From contig NZ_CP011125.1 of assembly GCF_000737325.1 (NCBI RefSeq), positions 6,324,001 to 6,388,000 of the forward strand: a stretch of DNA of 64,000 nt, in the 5' to 3' direction. Shown here in pieces: positions 27,771 to 36,268 of the stretch. The notes under the pieces are model-generated. The model had not been told where the DNA came from, did no database searches, and was given only the letters and a program-made list of their open reading frames with translations. Position 1 is the first letter of the stretch. Every line of letters begins with the position of its first letter. The DNA is from Sandaracinus amylolyticus (lineage in GTDB: Bacteria > Myxococcota_A > Polyangia > Polyangiales > Sandaracinaceae). A program made the position numbers and the translations under genes.

Positions 27771-30700
27771 ACGCACGGCGATGGCCCGCGTCGCGCAGCC
27801 GGCGTACCAGCACGCGCACGATGCCCTGCACGATCGGCGGACGCGTGACCATCAGCTCGCGTAGATCGGCGCCGCGCAGCCGCAGTAGCTGCGCGTCGCT
27901 CACGCAGAGCGCGTCGCCGCTGCGCGGCTGATGGTCCAGCACCGCGAGATCGCCGAAGAATTCGCGCTCTCCGAGCTCCGCGATGCGCACCCCACCCTGC
28001 TCGATCGCGATCGTCCCACGCACCACGAGATAGAGGTCCTCGCCGGGGTCGCCCTCGTGGAACACCGCCGCGCCGGCGCGCTGCTCGACCTGCTCGAGCA
28101 CGTCGGCGACGCTCAGCAGATCCTCGCCCGAGAGGCCCTCGAAGAGCGGCACGCTGCGCAAGAATCGGATGCGTTCGATGCGCGGGATCATCGGGCGATC
28201 GATCTCGGCGAGGTCGGGGAAGCGCTGCTCGAAGCGCGCGCCGTACGTGAGCAGCGCGCAGCGACGCAGGTGAGCATCGTCGAGCAGCACGATCGCGTCC
28301 AGCGGGTCCTCGATCGCTTCTCGATCGACGAGCCCGACGCGGCGCGCTGCGTCGATGCGCTCGCGCAGCGAGAGCCGCTCGAACACCGGCACGACCTTGC
28401 GCGCGATCACGGGATCGAGCGCCATCTCGAGCAGCTCCGCGACCTGAGCGTCACGCTCGCGCGACGGCGCACGGCGCGATGCCTCGATCGCCGACACGAG
28501 GCGCGGGCTCGCGCCGCGCAGCAACAAGAGCTCGAGCACCTCCGCGCGCGACGCCTCGATGCGCAGCTCGACCTCGCGCGCGAGGAAACGAACGTGGGGC
28601 TCGAACTCCCAGTCCGGCACCCCGTCGTCGCGCGCGATGCCCGCGAGGATCGACGCGAGCAAGAACGATCGGCGCACCTCGCGCTCGACGAGCGGCAGCG
28701 TGACCTCGGGCTCGAGCGGCGCGCGACGTCCGGCGCGGATCGCATCCGCGAGCGCGAACGTCGCGTGATGTCGGATCGCGGGATCACGATGCTCGAGCAG
28801 CCGCTTGAGGAGCGCGTCCGACGATGCCGCGCCCGGCGAGCGCGCGATGCGACGCGCGATCTCGGTGAGCGACGCGAGCGTGCTCGCGCCCGCGGGACGC
28901 GTGTGATCCCCGAACGCGACCTCGCCGACCTCGACCAGCACTCGCGCCACCGCGGGGCCCGTCGCCGGGTCCTTCAGAAGGACCACGACGTCGGGCAACA
29001 GGGTGAGCAGACCGAGCGCGATCACGCGCTCCGCGGCGTGGATCCGCACGTCGGGCGCGGCGTGCGCGAGCAGCGCGCGGAGCGTCTCCTGCATTCCTTT
29101 CGCGTGCGCGGCCTCGACCGTGAGCTCGTCGAGCGCGGTGCCACGCGCGCCCGGGTCCTCACCGCGCAGCGCGGGCAGCAGCGCCGCACCGAGGGCCGGT
29201 CCGTCGTGCGTGCACCGCAGACACAGCGCGCGCGCGATCGAAGCGACCTGCAGATCCGCGTCGTGCTCGGCGCGCGCGAGCGCGTCCTGGATTGCGCGAT
29301 CGGAGCGTGCGGTCGCGAGCTGTGCGATCGAAGGGCGCATCGCGCTCACGATGGCGCGACGGACCTCGACATCGATCTCGCGCCCCAGCGCGCGCGCCAG
29401 ATGCCGCGCGCCCGCGAGATCCGGAATGCGCGAGAGCGCCTCGGCGCTGGCCGCGCGCACGCGCGCGTCTGCGTGCACCAACCCGAGCGCGATGCGATCG
29501 ATCTGCACCGCGTCGCCCGAGAGTCCGAGCATCTCCGCGGCGAGCATCGCGCGCGCGGCGTCACTCCCGCGGATCTCGCGCTCGAGCAGCTCGATCACGT
29601 CGCGCTCGAGCGGCGCGAGGCGCGGCGCACGACCGACCCCCAGGAACAACCGCCGCTCGTCGACCGCGCGCTCGAGCGCGCGCAGGTACGTCTTCCGCGC
29701 GCTCGTCGCGATGACGATCACGGTGATCGTCGAGAGCACGAGCACGAGCGCGGCGAGCCATCGCTCGTCCACGTGCTCGGGAATCGCCGCGAGCCCGAGC
29801 GCGCACACCGCGTATCCCACCGGCGCGAGCACGCCGCGCGTCGCCGCGCGCGCCTGGGCACGACGCGCGTGCGAGAGCGGCGTCTGCATCTGCTCCTGCG
29901 CGTTGGACCACAGCGCCTGCTTCAGCACGCGCCCGGTCCCGCGCAGCAGCACCGCGGACGTCAGCCCCGGCACCAGCGTCGCGAACACCGCCGCGATCGC
30001 GGTGACGAGCGGCGTCGCGATCAGCGCGCGCGTCGCGCCGAGCGCACCGAGCACACGCGCCGCGGGCCCGGCGAGCAGCAGGATCCCGATCGCGCTCGTG
30101 ATCGCGTAGTAGCGCCCGATGAACGCGCTGATCGCCTCCGCGTCACCGAGCGTCTCGCGCGCGGTCGCCATCACGTGGAAGTCCATCACCTCTTCCACGA
30201 CGAGCGCGAGGATCGAGAGCACCGCCATCATGCGCAGCAGCGGCACCTTCGCGACGAAGCGGAACGCCTCTGCCAGCGGCGCGCTCACCTTGGTCCCTCG
30301 GCGATCGCGCTCGTCGAGATCGAGCCGCGCCATCACGCGCGCGACCCACCACGCCGCGCCGAGCAGCACCGGCGCGAGCAGCAGCAGTCCCTCGCTCGCG
30401 ATCACCTCGACGATCGGCTGCACCGCGAGCCCCGCGATCGTCCACGCGAGCGCCGCGCCGATCCCCGCCACCGGCAACAAGCGTCGCGCCGTGCGCGCAT
30501 CCGTCGCCGCGCTCGCGACCGCCCACACTTGGATCACGAGCACGCCCGACGCGGCCTCGATCACGACGTAGAGCACGAACGGGATACTTGGTTGGTCGAC
30601 CAACAAAAGCGCGCGCAGCACGACCATCGCGATGGCCGACCACGACAGCGAGATCGTCCCGAGCCGCGCGGTGCCGAGCCGCTGCGCGTACGCGACCGTC

Positions 30701-30909
30701 AGCGACGAGAGCGACGCGAGCAGCACCGACGACGCCGCGAACGCCCACGGGATCATCGAGCGCGGGTACGCGACGAGGAAGATCCCGCTCTGCGCCGCCT
30801 TCATGAGCGAGAGCGCCGACGAGAGCAGGAAGATCAGCGCGAGCATGCGCACCGCGCGCCCGCCCTGCCCCTCGGGCAGGTCCAACCACGCGGCGACGAA
30901 GCGGCTCAC
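27760..30909 (-). CDS. nucleotide-carrier-like membrane protein fused to HEAT repeats and a cNMP-binding domain
   Basis: The GTG at 30909 overlaps the upstream stop (GTGA). The 1049-residue protein has about 11-12 membrane helices in residues 1-430, similar in pattern to NTT-type ADP/ATP carriers and MFS proteins (MLALIFLLSSALSLMKAAQS, VLYVVIEAASGVLVIQVWA, RVLKQALWSNAQEQMQTPL). Residues about 440-880 are HEAT-like helical repeats (VRAASAEALSRIPD, AIRHHATFALADAIR). Residues about 913-1049 are a cyclic-nucleotide-binding domain: PLFEGLSGEDLLSVADV, FHEGDPGEDLYLVVRG, then FFGDLAVLDHQPRSGDA. In the phosphate cassette the usual Glu is Asp and the usual Arg-Ser/Thr-Ala is RSG. It may be a transporter or a signalling platform in the inner membrane. 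Confidence 0.85.
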   Translation of the reverse strand: MSRFVAAWLDLPEGQGGRAVRMLALIFLLSSALSLMKAAQSGIFLVAYPRSMIPWAFAASSVLLASLSSLTVAYAQRLGTARLGTISLSWSAIAMVVLRALLLVDQPSIPFVLYVVIEAASGVLVIQVWAVASAATDARTARRLLPVAGIGAALAWTIAGLAVQPIVEVIASEGLLLLAPVLLGAAWWVARVMARLDLDERDRRGTKVSAPLAEAFRFVAKVPLLRMMAVLSILALVVEEVMDFHVMATARETLGDAEAISAFIGRYYAITSAIGILLLAGPAARVLGALGATRALIATPLVTAIAAVFATLVPGLTSAVLLRGTGRVLKQALWSNAQEQMQTPLSHARRAQARAATRGVLAPVGYAVCALGLAAIPEHVDERWLAALVLVLSTITVIVIATSARKTYLRALERAVDERRLFLGVGRAPRLAPLERDVIELLEREIRGSDAARAMLAAEMLGLSGDAVQIDRIALGLVHADARVRAASAEALSRIPDLAGARHLARALGREIDVEVRRAIVSAMRPSIAQLATARSDRAIQDALARAEHDADLQVASIARALCLRCTHDGPALGAALLPALRGEDPGARGTALDELTVEAAHAKGMQETLRALLAHAAPDVRIHAAERVIALGLLTLLPDVVVLLKDPATGPAVARVLVEVGEVAFGDHTRPAGASTLASLTEIARRIARSPGAASSDALLKRLLEHRDPAIRHHATFALADAIRAGRRAPLEPEVTLPLVEREVRRSFLLASILAGIARDDGVPDWEFEPHVRFLAREVELRIEASRAEVLELLLLRGASPRLVSAIEASRRAPSRERDAQVAELLEMALDPVIARKVVPVFERLSLRERIDAARRVGLVDREAIEDPLDAIVLLDDAHLRRCALLTYGARFEQRFPDLAEIDRPMIPRIERIRFLRSVPLFEGLSGEDLLSVADVLEQVEQRAGAAVFHEGDPGEDLYLVVRGTIAIEQGGVRIAELGEREFFGDLAVLDHQPRSGDALCVSDAQLLRLRGADLRELMVTRPPIVQGIVRVLVRRLRDAGHRRASHA

Positions 30910-32429
30910 CGCTCTTCGCGCGCCCACTCGGGCGGCGGCTGCGATGCCCACTCGGGCCGCGGATCCATCGGCACGCGCACGCCGCAGCCGTGGTTCACCG
31001 CGATCGGTCCGTCGGGCACGAGGAAGCCGTCGGTGATGCCGGGCATGCCGGTGATCTCCGTCGGGCCGGGGCAGCCCTGCTCGATCCACGCGCGCACGAG
31101 CGCGATCTCGTCGTCGGGGATCGACGGGAGGCCCATCGGCATGCCGGGCTCGTGATCGGTGTACGCGGGTCGCTCGTGATCGTGGAACGGAAGCACGTGA
31201 TCACGACGCTCCTCGTCCCGCCGTCGCAGCATCACCTCGAGCAGGAGCGGCATCGACGCGTTCTCCCAGGTCTCGAGGTACGACCACTGGCGATCCTCGA
31301 TGCCCGGCATGCCGCTGACGAGCGCTTCGTAGGTGCGGAAGTGCACGCGCTCGCTGGGCCAGCCCCACCCACCCGCGTTGCCCGGCCCGAGATCGCGCTC
31401 GTGATCGTTCATGTGACAGTGGACGCACACGCGGCCGAGCACGCGCTCCTTCACCTCTTCCCACGACACCGGGCGCTGCACCGCGGGCGGCAGCACGAAC
31501 TCGTCCTTGGGCGGCATGGGCTCGAGCTCGGGATCCGCGAACCACAAGAAGTCGCGGATGAGCTCGGCGTCCTCGCGCCGCACGCGCAGGTTCGGCATCA
31601 GCGTGCCCGGCGCGATGCGCTGGGGATCGACGATCCAGTCGACGACGACGTCGGCGTGCATGCGCTCGCGCACGAAGCGCAGGTTGGGCGCGAGGCGCGC
31701 CGGGATGCCGGCGCCGCGGATCTGCTCCTCGGTGCGGCCCAACCGGATGTTGCCGACGTAGTGACAGGCGTTGCAGCCGCGCTCCTGGAAGAGCTGTCGT
31801 CCGCGCGCGATGCGCGACTCGTCGCGCGCGAGCTCGGGCTCGGGTGACGCGCTCGTCTCGCCGAACGGATCGCGCACCTCGGCGACCGCCGCGAAGTAGC
31901 GCGTGATCGCGCGGACGTCGTCCTCGCTCGCGGCGATGCGCACCATCGTCTCGTGCATCGTCGGTCGCACGTCGAAGGGCGCGGCGACGTAGTCGCGGAT
32001 GAACTCGGGGCGCAGGCGCCGCGCGATGCCGGTGAGATCGGGGACCGCGAGGTAGTGCTCGATGTTGCGCTGATAGCGCTCGATCGTGTCCTCGCCGTAG
32101 CGCGACGCGATGGTCCGATAGCGACGATCGTCGCGCGGCAGCCCGTCGAGGAACACGTGGCAGCTCACGCAGTGCTCGCTGCGACCCGCCGCCGCGATCT
32201 CGTCGACGACGTGACATCGCGTGCACTCGAGCCGCTCGATCACGGCGCGCCCTTCGCTCAGCGCCTCGGTGCGCGCGTCCGCGTCCCACTGCACGTGGTA
32301 GCGCTCGAGCGCGAGCGGCGTCCGTGGCGGCGCTTCGACCGGCGTGGGCGCGGGCCCGTCGCTGCACGCGCACGCGCTCGCCAACAACACGCTCACGCAC
32401 GAGAGCAGCCCCAGACCCCAGCCACGCAT
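30906..32429 (-). CDS. multihaem cytochrome c lipoprotein
   Basis: The 507-residue product has a lipoprotein-type signal peptide (MRGWGLGLLSCVSVLLAS followed by AC, Cys20). It carries four c-type haem motifs: CTRCH (69-73), CVSCH (87-91), CNACH near 206 and CVHCH near 336, and a distal 'HGCGV' near the C-terminus. The middle third resembles mono-haem cytochrome c modules (SRIARGRQLFQERGCNACHYVGNIRLG, with NLRFVRERMHADVVVDWI), typical of proteins with c_oxidase/SO-like electron-transfer roles. It should act in the periplasm or outer membrane. It is first in a four-gene operon with the carrier/HEAT/cNMP gene, which it overlaps by 4 bp. Confidence 0.9.
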   Translation of the reverse strand: MRGWGLGLLSCVSVLLASACACSDGPAPTPVEAPPRTPLALERYHVQWDADARTEALSEGRAVIERLECTRCHVVDEIAAAGRSEHCVSCHVFLDGLPRDDRRYRTIASRYGEDTIERYQRNIEHYLAVPDLTGIARRLRPEFIRDYVAAPFDVRPTMHETMVRIAASEDDVRAITRYFAAVAEVRDPFGETSASPEPELARDESRIARGRQLFQERGCNACHYVGNIRLGRTEEQIRGAGIPARLAPNLRFVRERMHADVVVDWIVDPQRIAPGTLMPNLRVRREDAELIRDFLWFADPELEPMPPKDEFVLPPAVQRPVSWEEVKERVLGRVCVHCHMNDHERDLGPGNAGGWGWPSERVHFRTYEALVSGMPGIEDRQWSYLETWENASMPLLLEVMLRRRDEERRDHVLPFHDHERPAYTDHEPGMPMGLPSIPDDEIALVRAWIEQGCPGPTEITGMPGITDGFLVPDGPIAVNHGCGVRVPMDPRPEWASQPPPEWAREER

Positions 32430-32534
32430 CCGGCCCGCGAGGATACCGTGGCCGGCTCGCGTCGGGCGCGCGGATGCGGTATGCGGCGAGCGCATCTCTT
32501 TCCGTCGTTCCGAGGTATTCGAGTGCACTGGGAC
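32430..32534. other. divergent promoter region of cytochrome operon and lgt
   Basis: The 105 bp between the two starts contain no ORF or repeat. They must hold the promoters of both operons, but no confident -35/-10 pair is visible. Confidence 0.4.
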
Positions 32535-33578
32535 ATGAACCCGATCATCGCGCGGATCGGCGCGATCGAGCTCCGCTGGTACGGCCTCCTCTTCGCGACG
32601 GGCCTCCTGCTCTGTGCGTGGAAAGCGCCGCACTACTTCAAGCTCTGGGGCCTTCCCAAGCACCACGCCGAGCGGCTCACGCTGTGGGTGCCGATCGGCA
32701 TGCTCCTCGGCGCGCACTACATCCACCTGATCTTCTACGAGTGGGACGGCCTCTTCGATCTCTCGATCGAGGTGAACAGCCTCTGGCCGCTCGACGTGCA
32801 CCTCGGTCGCTTCTGGGCGCTCGGATCCGGCCTCGCGAGCCACGGCGGCGGCCTCGGGTGCCTGCTCGCGCTGTGGATCTTCTGGCAGCGCAACGGCAAG
32901 CAGCTCGGCATCGCGTTCCATCGCTACGCCGACGCCGTGATGATGGTCGCGATCTGGGTGTTCCCGTGGGTGCGTCTCGGGAACTTCTTCAACCACGAGC
33001 TCGTCGGTCGCGTCACCGAGGGGCCGTGGGCCGTGCAGTTCACCGACTGGGGCCGCGACGCGACGGGCGCGTTCGTCGCGCGCGGGTACCTCGAGCCGCG
33101 CCATCCGGTCGTGCTCTACGAGGCGATCCTCTACTTCGCCGAGCTCGCGTTCGCGACGCTCTGGTTCCAGCCGCGCTTCGCGCGGAAGCTGCGCCCGGGC
33201 GCGACCTTCTATCTGTTCCTCATGATCCACTTCACGCTGCGCTTCATCGCGGAGTTCGCGAAGGAGTCGCAGGGCGTCGACGACGGCTGGCTGCTCAACA
33301 TGGGCCACCTGCTCTCGCTGCCGATCGTGCTCGTCTGCGCGTACCTGATCTTCGGCACCAAGCGCTTCAACATCCTCACGCCGCTCACCGCGGAGGAGAA
33401 GGCGAAGATCGACGAGAGCGCGCGCCTCGCCGAGGAGTACGACGCGCGCCTCGACGCGGAGAAGAGCGGTGAGCCGCTGCCCGAGAGCGCCGCGAAGGAA
33501 GAGAAGCCCGACGCCGCCGCGGCGCGCGCGAAGGCGCGCAAGAAGGGCAAGCCCAACAAGGGAAGGGCCGACGCGTGA
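32535..33578 (+). CDS. lgt: prolipoprotein diacylglyceryl transferase
   Basis: Lgt attaches diacylglycerol to the lipobox Cys of prolipoproteins in the inner membrane; many lipoproteins in this window depend on it. The 347-residue protein has about seven membrane helices and the family motifs: RWYGLLFATGLLLCAW at the N-terminus, LGLASHGGGLGCLL (HGGG region), and VRLGNFFNHELVGRVT, which corresponds to the GRxGNFxNxE signature with Arg kept and Gly changed to Leu-Gly. The C-terminal 60 residues are a soluble Lys/Ala/Glu tail not typical of E. coli Lgt. The stop overlaps moaB by 4 bp. Confidence 0.95.
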   Translation: MNPIIARIGAIELRWYGLLFATGLLLCAWKAPHYFKLWGLPKHHAERLTLWVPIGMLLGAHYIHLIFYEWDGLFDLSIEVNSLWPLDVHLGRFWALGSGLASHGGGLGCLLALWIFWQRNGKQLGIAFHRYADAVMMVAIWVFPWVRLGNFFNHELVGRVTEGPWAVQFTDWGRDATGAFVARGYLEPRHPVVLYEAILYFAELAFATLWFQPRFARKLRPGATFYLFLMIHFTLRFIAEFAKESQGVDDGWLLNMGHLLSLPIVLVCAYLIFGTKRFNILTPLTAEEKAKIDESARLAEEYDARLDAEKSGEPLPESAAKEEKPDAAAARAKARKKGKPNKGRADA

Positions 33579-34111
33579 AGGGCCCCGGCATCGACGAGAG
33601 CATCGCGTTCGTCCCGGTGTGCGTCGCGGTGCTCACCGTGAGCGACTCGCGCGACGACGAGACGGATCACTCGGGGCGCTTGCTCGCGGAGCGCGCGCGC
33701 GACGCGGGGCACCTCGTCGTCGCGAAGCTGATCCTCAAGGACGATCGCGAGCTCATCGAGGCGCAGCTGCGCGCGTGGATCGCGAACCCGGGGATCGACG
33801 TCGTGCTCATCACCGGCGGCACCGGGATCACCGGGCGCGACGTGACGCCCGAGGCGGTGTTCGCGGTCGCGGAGAAGGAGATCCCGGGGTTCGGCGAGCA
33901 CTTCCGGTTCATCAGCCACAAGTCGATCGGGCTCGCCGCGATCCAGTCGCGCGCGCTCGCGGCGGTGGCGAACGCGACGCTGATCTTCGCGCTCCCGGGC
34001 TCGACCGGCGCGTGCCGCGACGGGTGGGACGAGATCCTGAAGCTGCAGCTCGACAGCCGTTACCGGCCCTGCAACTTCGTCGAGCTGCTGCCGCGCCTCA
34101 ACGAGCGCTGA
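33575..34111 (+). CDS. moaB: molybdenum cofactor biosynthesis protein B
   Basis: MoaB adenylylates molybdopterin in cofactor synthesis. The 178-residue product begins with GTG overlapping the lgt stop. Family landmarks are VAVLTVSDSRDDETDHSG, the molybdopterin loop VLITGGTGITGRDVTPEAV, and ALPGSTGACRDGWDEIL. Length is normal. Pairing with lgt has no known functional meaning. No other molybdenum genes are present in the window. Confidence 0.95.
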   Translation: MKGPGIDESIAFVPVCVAVLTVSDSRDDETDHSGRLLAERARDAGHLVVAKLILKDDRELIEAQLRAWIANPGIDVVLITGGTGITGRDVTPEAVFAVAEKEIPGFGEHFRFISHKSIGLAAIQSRALAAVANATLIFALPGSTGACRDGWDEILKLQLDSRYRPCNFVELLPRLNER

Positions 34112-34494
34112 TCGAAGCGGAGAGATCCACCACAGAGAGCCGCAGAGGACCGCAGAGAGATTCGAACCCATCCTCTGTGGCTCTCTGCGGCGCTCTGCGG
34201 TGAGTTGCTTCCGCGTCCGAGACGAGCGCACACCGTCGCCGGTGCCGCTCGACTCCAGCGTCGAGGTCGACCGCTCCCATCGCGCTGTCCGCACGCCGCG
34301 CCCACCGACCAGAACCTGGACACACCCCTGCGGCGCCCTGCGGTCCTCGTGCCGCATCCGCGCGATCGCTGCGATCTCGAGCGAGCAGATCGTCCTCGGT
34401 GGCCACGCTGGCCGCTCCGGCCCTTCGAGGCACGTCGGTTGCGAAGGTGCTCGCCCGCCGAGTCGGACGCTCGGCATCGCAAGGGGTGGAACGG
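34112..34494. other. non-coding region with imperfect inverted repeat
   Basis: No plausible gene lies in these 383 bp. At 34129-34157 and 34173-34201 there are 29-bp arms (24 of 29 positions complementary) built of three near-copies of a 10-bp unit CCGCAGAGAG, with a 15-bp loop. It could terminate moaB. The rest is featureless; the promoter of the next operon must lie in it. Confidence 0.6.
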
Positions 34495-35412
34495 ATGCGA
34501 GGGAGGACATGCCTTCTCGCGCTCGCGCTGGTCGGCGGCGGATGTGCCGCCGAGACCGCGGACGCGACCGAAGCGAGCGACGATCACGGGCACGACGCCG
34601 TGTTCTCGTTGCTCGATGCCGCGGAGATCGAGAGCGAGCTCGACGGCGCGACGGTGCACGACGCGGAGACCGAGTTCGTGCGCCTCTCGTACCTGTATCG
34701 CTCGCCCGCGCCGATGCAGATCGAGATCGCGACGAGCCTCGACGGCACGACGTGGTCGGAGTGGCGCGAGGGTGTGATCTCCGAAGAGGCGTCGGACGAG
34801 GAGTACGGCGTGTGGGTCGCCGACCTCGACGTCATCGACGACGCGAGCGCGCGCTACTGGCGCGTGCGCGGCGTGGACGTCGAGTCGCTGCCCACCGAGC
34901 TCGCGGTCGACACGCTCGACGCGGAGGAGCTCGCGTCCGATCTCGAGAGCGAGCTCGACGTCGATCCCGACGGCACCGAGATGCTCGAGGACGCGACCGT
35001 CGGCGTCGCGACCGAGTCGCTCGTCAACTTCCGCCGCTATCGCTTCGACCTCGGGCGCGTGGGTCGCTCGTGGCTCTGGCTGCTCCGCACCGCGCGCCGT
35101 CGCGGCTGGAGCGGGTCGCTCTACGGCTCGCGCACGGGCCTCCGCACCTACGCGCAGCAGGCCTCGCTCTGGAACCTCTACCAGAGCGGTCGCGGCGCGC
35201 CGGCCTTCCCGCCGTGGGGCCCGTCGCGCCACCTCGTGCGCAACGTCCGCCGCGTCGGCACGTGGTACCAGGCCGTCGACACGAACGACGTGCCGCGCCT
35301 CATCCGCATCGCGCGCGGGCTCGGCGTGTCGCTGCACCGCCCCTACTCGCGCGAGCCGTGGCACGTCGAGGCGCGCCGCTCGTTCGGTCCTCCGCGCGGG
35401 TGGCGTCCTTGA
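34495..35412 (+). CDS. D,D-carboxypeptidase-like lipoprotein (peptidase M15/VanY type)
   Basis: The 305-residue product starts MRGRTCLLALALVGGGC, a lipoprotein signal with Cys17. Residues 55-165 are an acidic beta-rich domain (YLYRSPAPMQIEIATS, TWSEWREGV). The C-terminal 120 residues are M15-like: SRTGLRTYAQQASLWNLY (substrate strand), GPSRHLV (first metal His), QAVDTNDVP (metal Asp) and EPWHVEA at 287-293 (catalytic Glu and last metal His), the last being the best landmark. The spacing between the His and Asp is longer than in VanY. It likely trims peptidoglycan stem peptides in the periplasm. The open frame to 34399 is rejected for lack of a signal peptide. Confidence 0.82.
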   Translation: MRGRTCLLALALVGGGCAAETADATEASDDHGHDAVFSLLDAAEIESELDGATVHDAETEFVRLSYLYRSPAPMQIEIATSLDGTTWSEWREGVISEEASDEEYGVWVADLDVIDDASARYWRVRGVDVESLPTELAVDTLDAEELASDLESELDVDPDGTEMLEDATVGVATESLVNFRRYRFDLGRVGRSWLWLLRTARRRGWSGSLYGSRTGLRTYAQQASLWNLYQSGRGAPAFPPWGPSRHLVRNVRRVGTWYQAVDTNDVPRLIRIARGLGVSLHRPYSREPWHVEARRSFGPPRGWRP

Positions 35413-36248
35413 GCGAGAGAACCTCCTCGCTCGATCGGACGAGCGCGAGCGTCGCGGGTGCGATGCTCGCGCTCGGCGCGCTCATCGGCATGTCGTTCGT
35501 GCTCGGATGCAAGGTCGCGAGCGACGCCGATCCCGATGCCGGCGAGCTCGAGGACGTGCCGTACGTCGAAGAGACGTGCACGCCCGACGCGGACGACACG
35601 TTCTGCCCCGCGTACGCCGAGGCGTTCTGCGCGGCGCACGTCGCGTGCTGCACCGACCCCGACTTCCGCTACGAGTCGATGCAGCTCTGCGTGCAGCGCA
35701 CGACCTGCATCTGCACGTCGTTCCGCAGCGGCGAGGCGGCGACGTCGGGCGCGATCACGTTCGACGAGGAGGCCGCCGACGCGGTGCTCGCGACGCTGCG
35801 CGCAGCGCCGGAGTCGTGCCCGGTGCTCGACGATGCGGGCGCGATCCTCGCCGACGCCGCGTTCCGCGGCTCGCTCGGCGAGGGCGCGGATTGTTCTCCC
35901 ACGGAGAACGACTACTCGAGCCTCCTCGCGTGCGGCGACGGGCTCTACTGCTACGTCACCGACTTCGGCGACGAGACGACGCCGCCGCGCGCCGACTGCC
36001 GGCGCTACGTCCCCGAGGGCGGCGAGTGCGACGTCGGCGCGGAGTGCGCGCGCGGCTTCTACTGCGCGCCCGGTGCGGACATCGATTCCCCAGGCGTTTG
36101 CCGGCCCTACCTCGCGGCCGGTGCCGACTGCGAGATCGACGCGGAGTGCGCGAGCGATCTGTGCGACGAAGAGACGTACACGTGCGTCGCTCGCAACGCC
36201 GACGACACGTGGTGCGTGGACGCTGCCCCCGAGCTGCCCGCGGAATGA
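35409..36248 (+). CDS. Cys-rich lipoprotein, unknown
   Basis: A TTG at 35409 overlaps the upstream TGA. It gives an n-region SERTSSLDRTS, hydrophobic core AMLALGALIGMSFVLG and a Cys lipobox. An ATG at 35463 is possible but would leave no charged n-region. The 279-residue product has about 24 cysteines, including CPAYAEAFCAAHVACCTDP, CICTSF and the late ECARGFYCAPG and ECASDLCDEETYTC, the latter two being the same EGF-like or disintegrin-like motif used twice. These motifs match the Cys-rich surface proteins common in Myxococcota. Function unknown. It forms an operon with the M15-like gene and the next gene. Confidence 0.75.
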   Translation: MSERTSSLDRTSASVAGAMLALGALIGMSFVLGCKVASDADPDAGELEDVPYVEETCTPDADDTFCPAYAEAFCAAHVACCTDPDFRYESMQLCVQRTTCICTSFRSGEAATSGAITFDEEAADAVLATLRAAPESCPVLDDAGAILADAAFRGSLGEGADCSPTENDYSSLLACGDGLYCYVTDFGDETTPPRADCRRYVPEGGECDVGAECARGFYCAPGADIDSPGVCRPYLAAGADCEIDAECASDLCDEETYTCVARNADDTWCVDAAPELPAE

Positions 36249-36268
36249 TCGACGAGCTGGAGGACTGT

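Noticed and set aside
27489-27776. Upstream extension of the metalloprotease as a coding N-terminal repeat domain.
   Set aside because: It precedes a good signal peptide and consists of 93-bp repeats; treated as leader, though translation from earlier ATGs is not excluded.
34158-34172. GATTCGAACCCATC looks like a tRNA T-loop.
   Set aside because: It lies in the loop of an inverted repeat; no acceptor, D or anticodon stems can be built on either strand.
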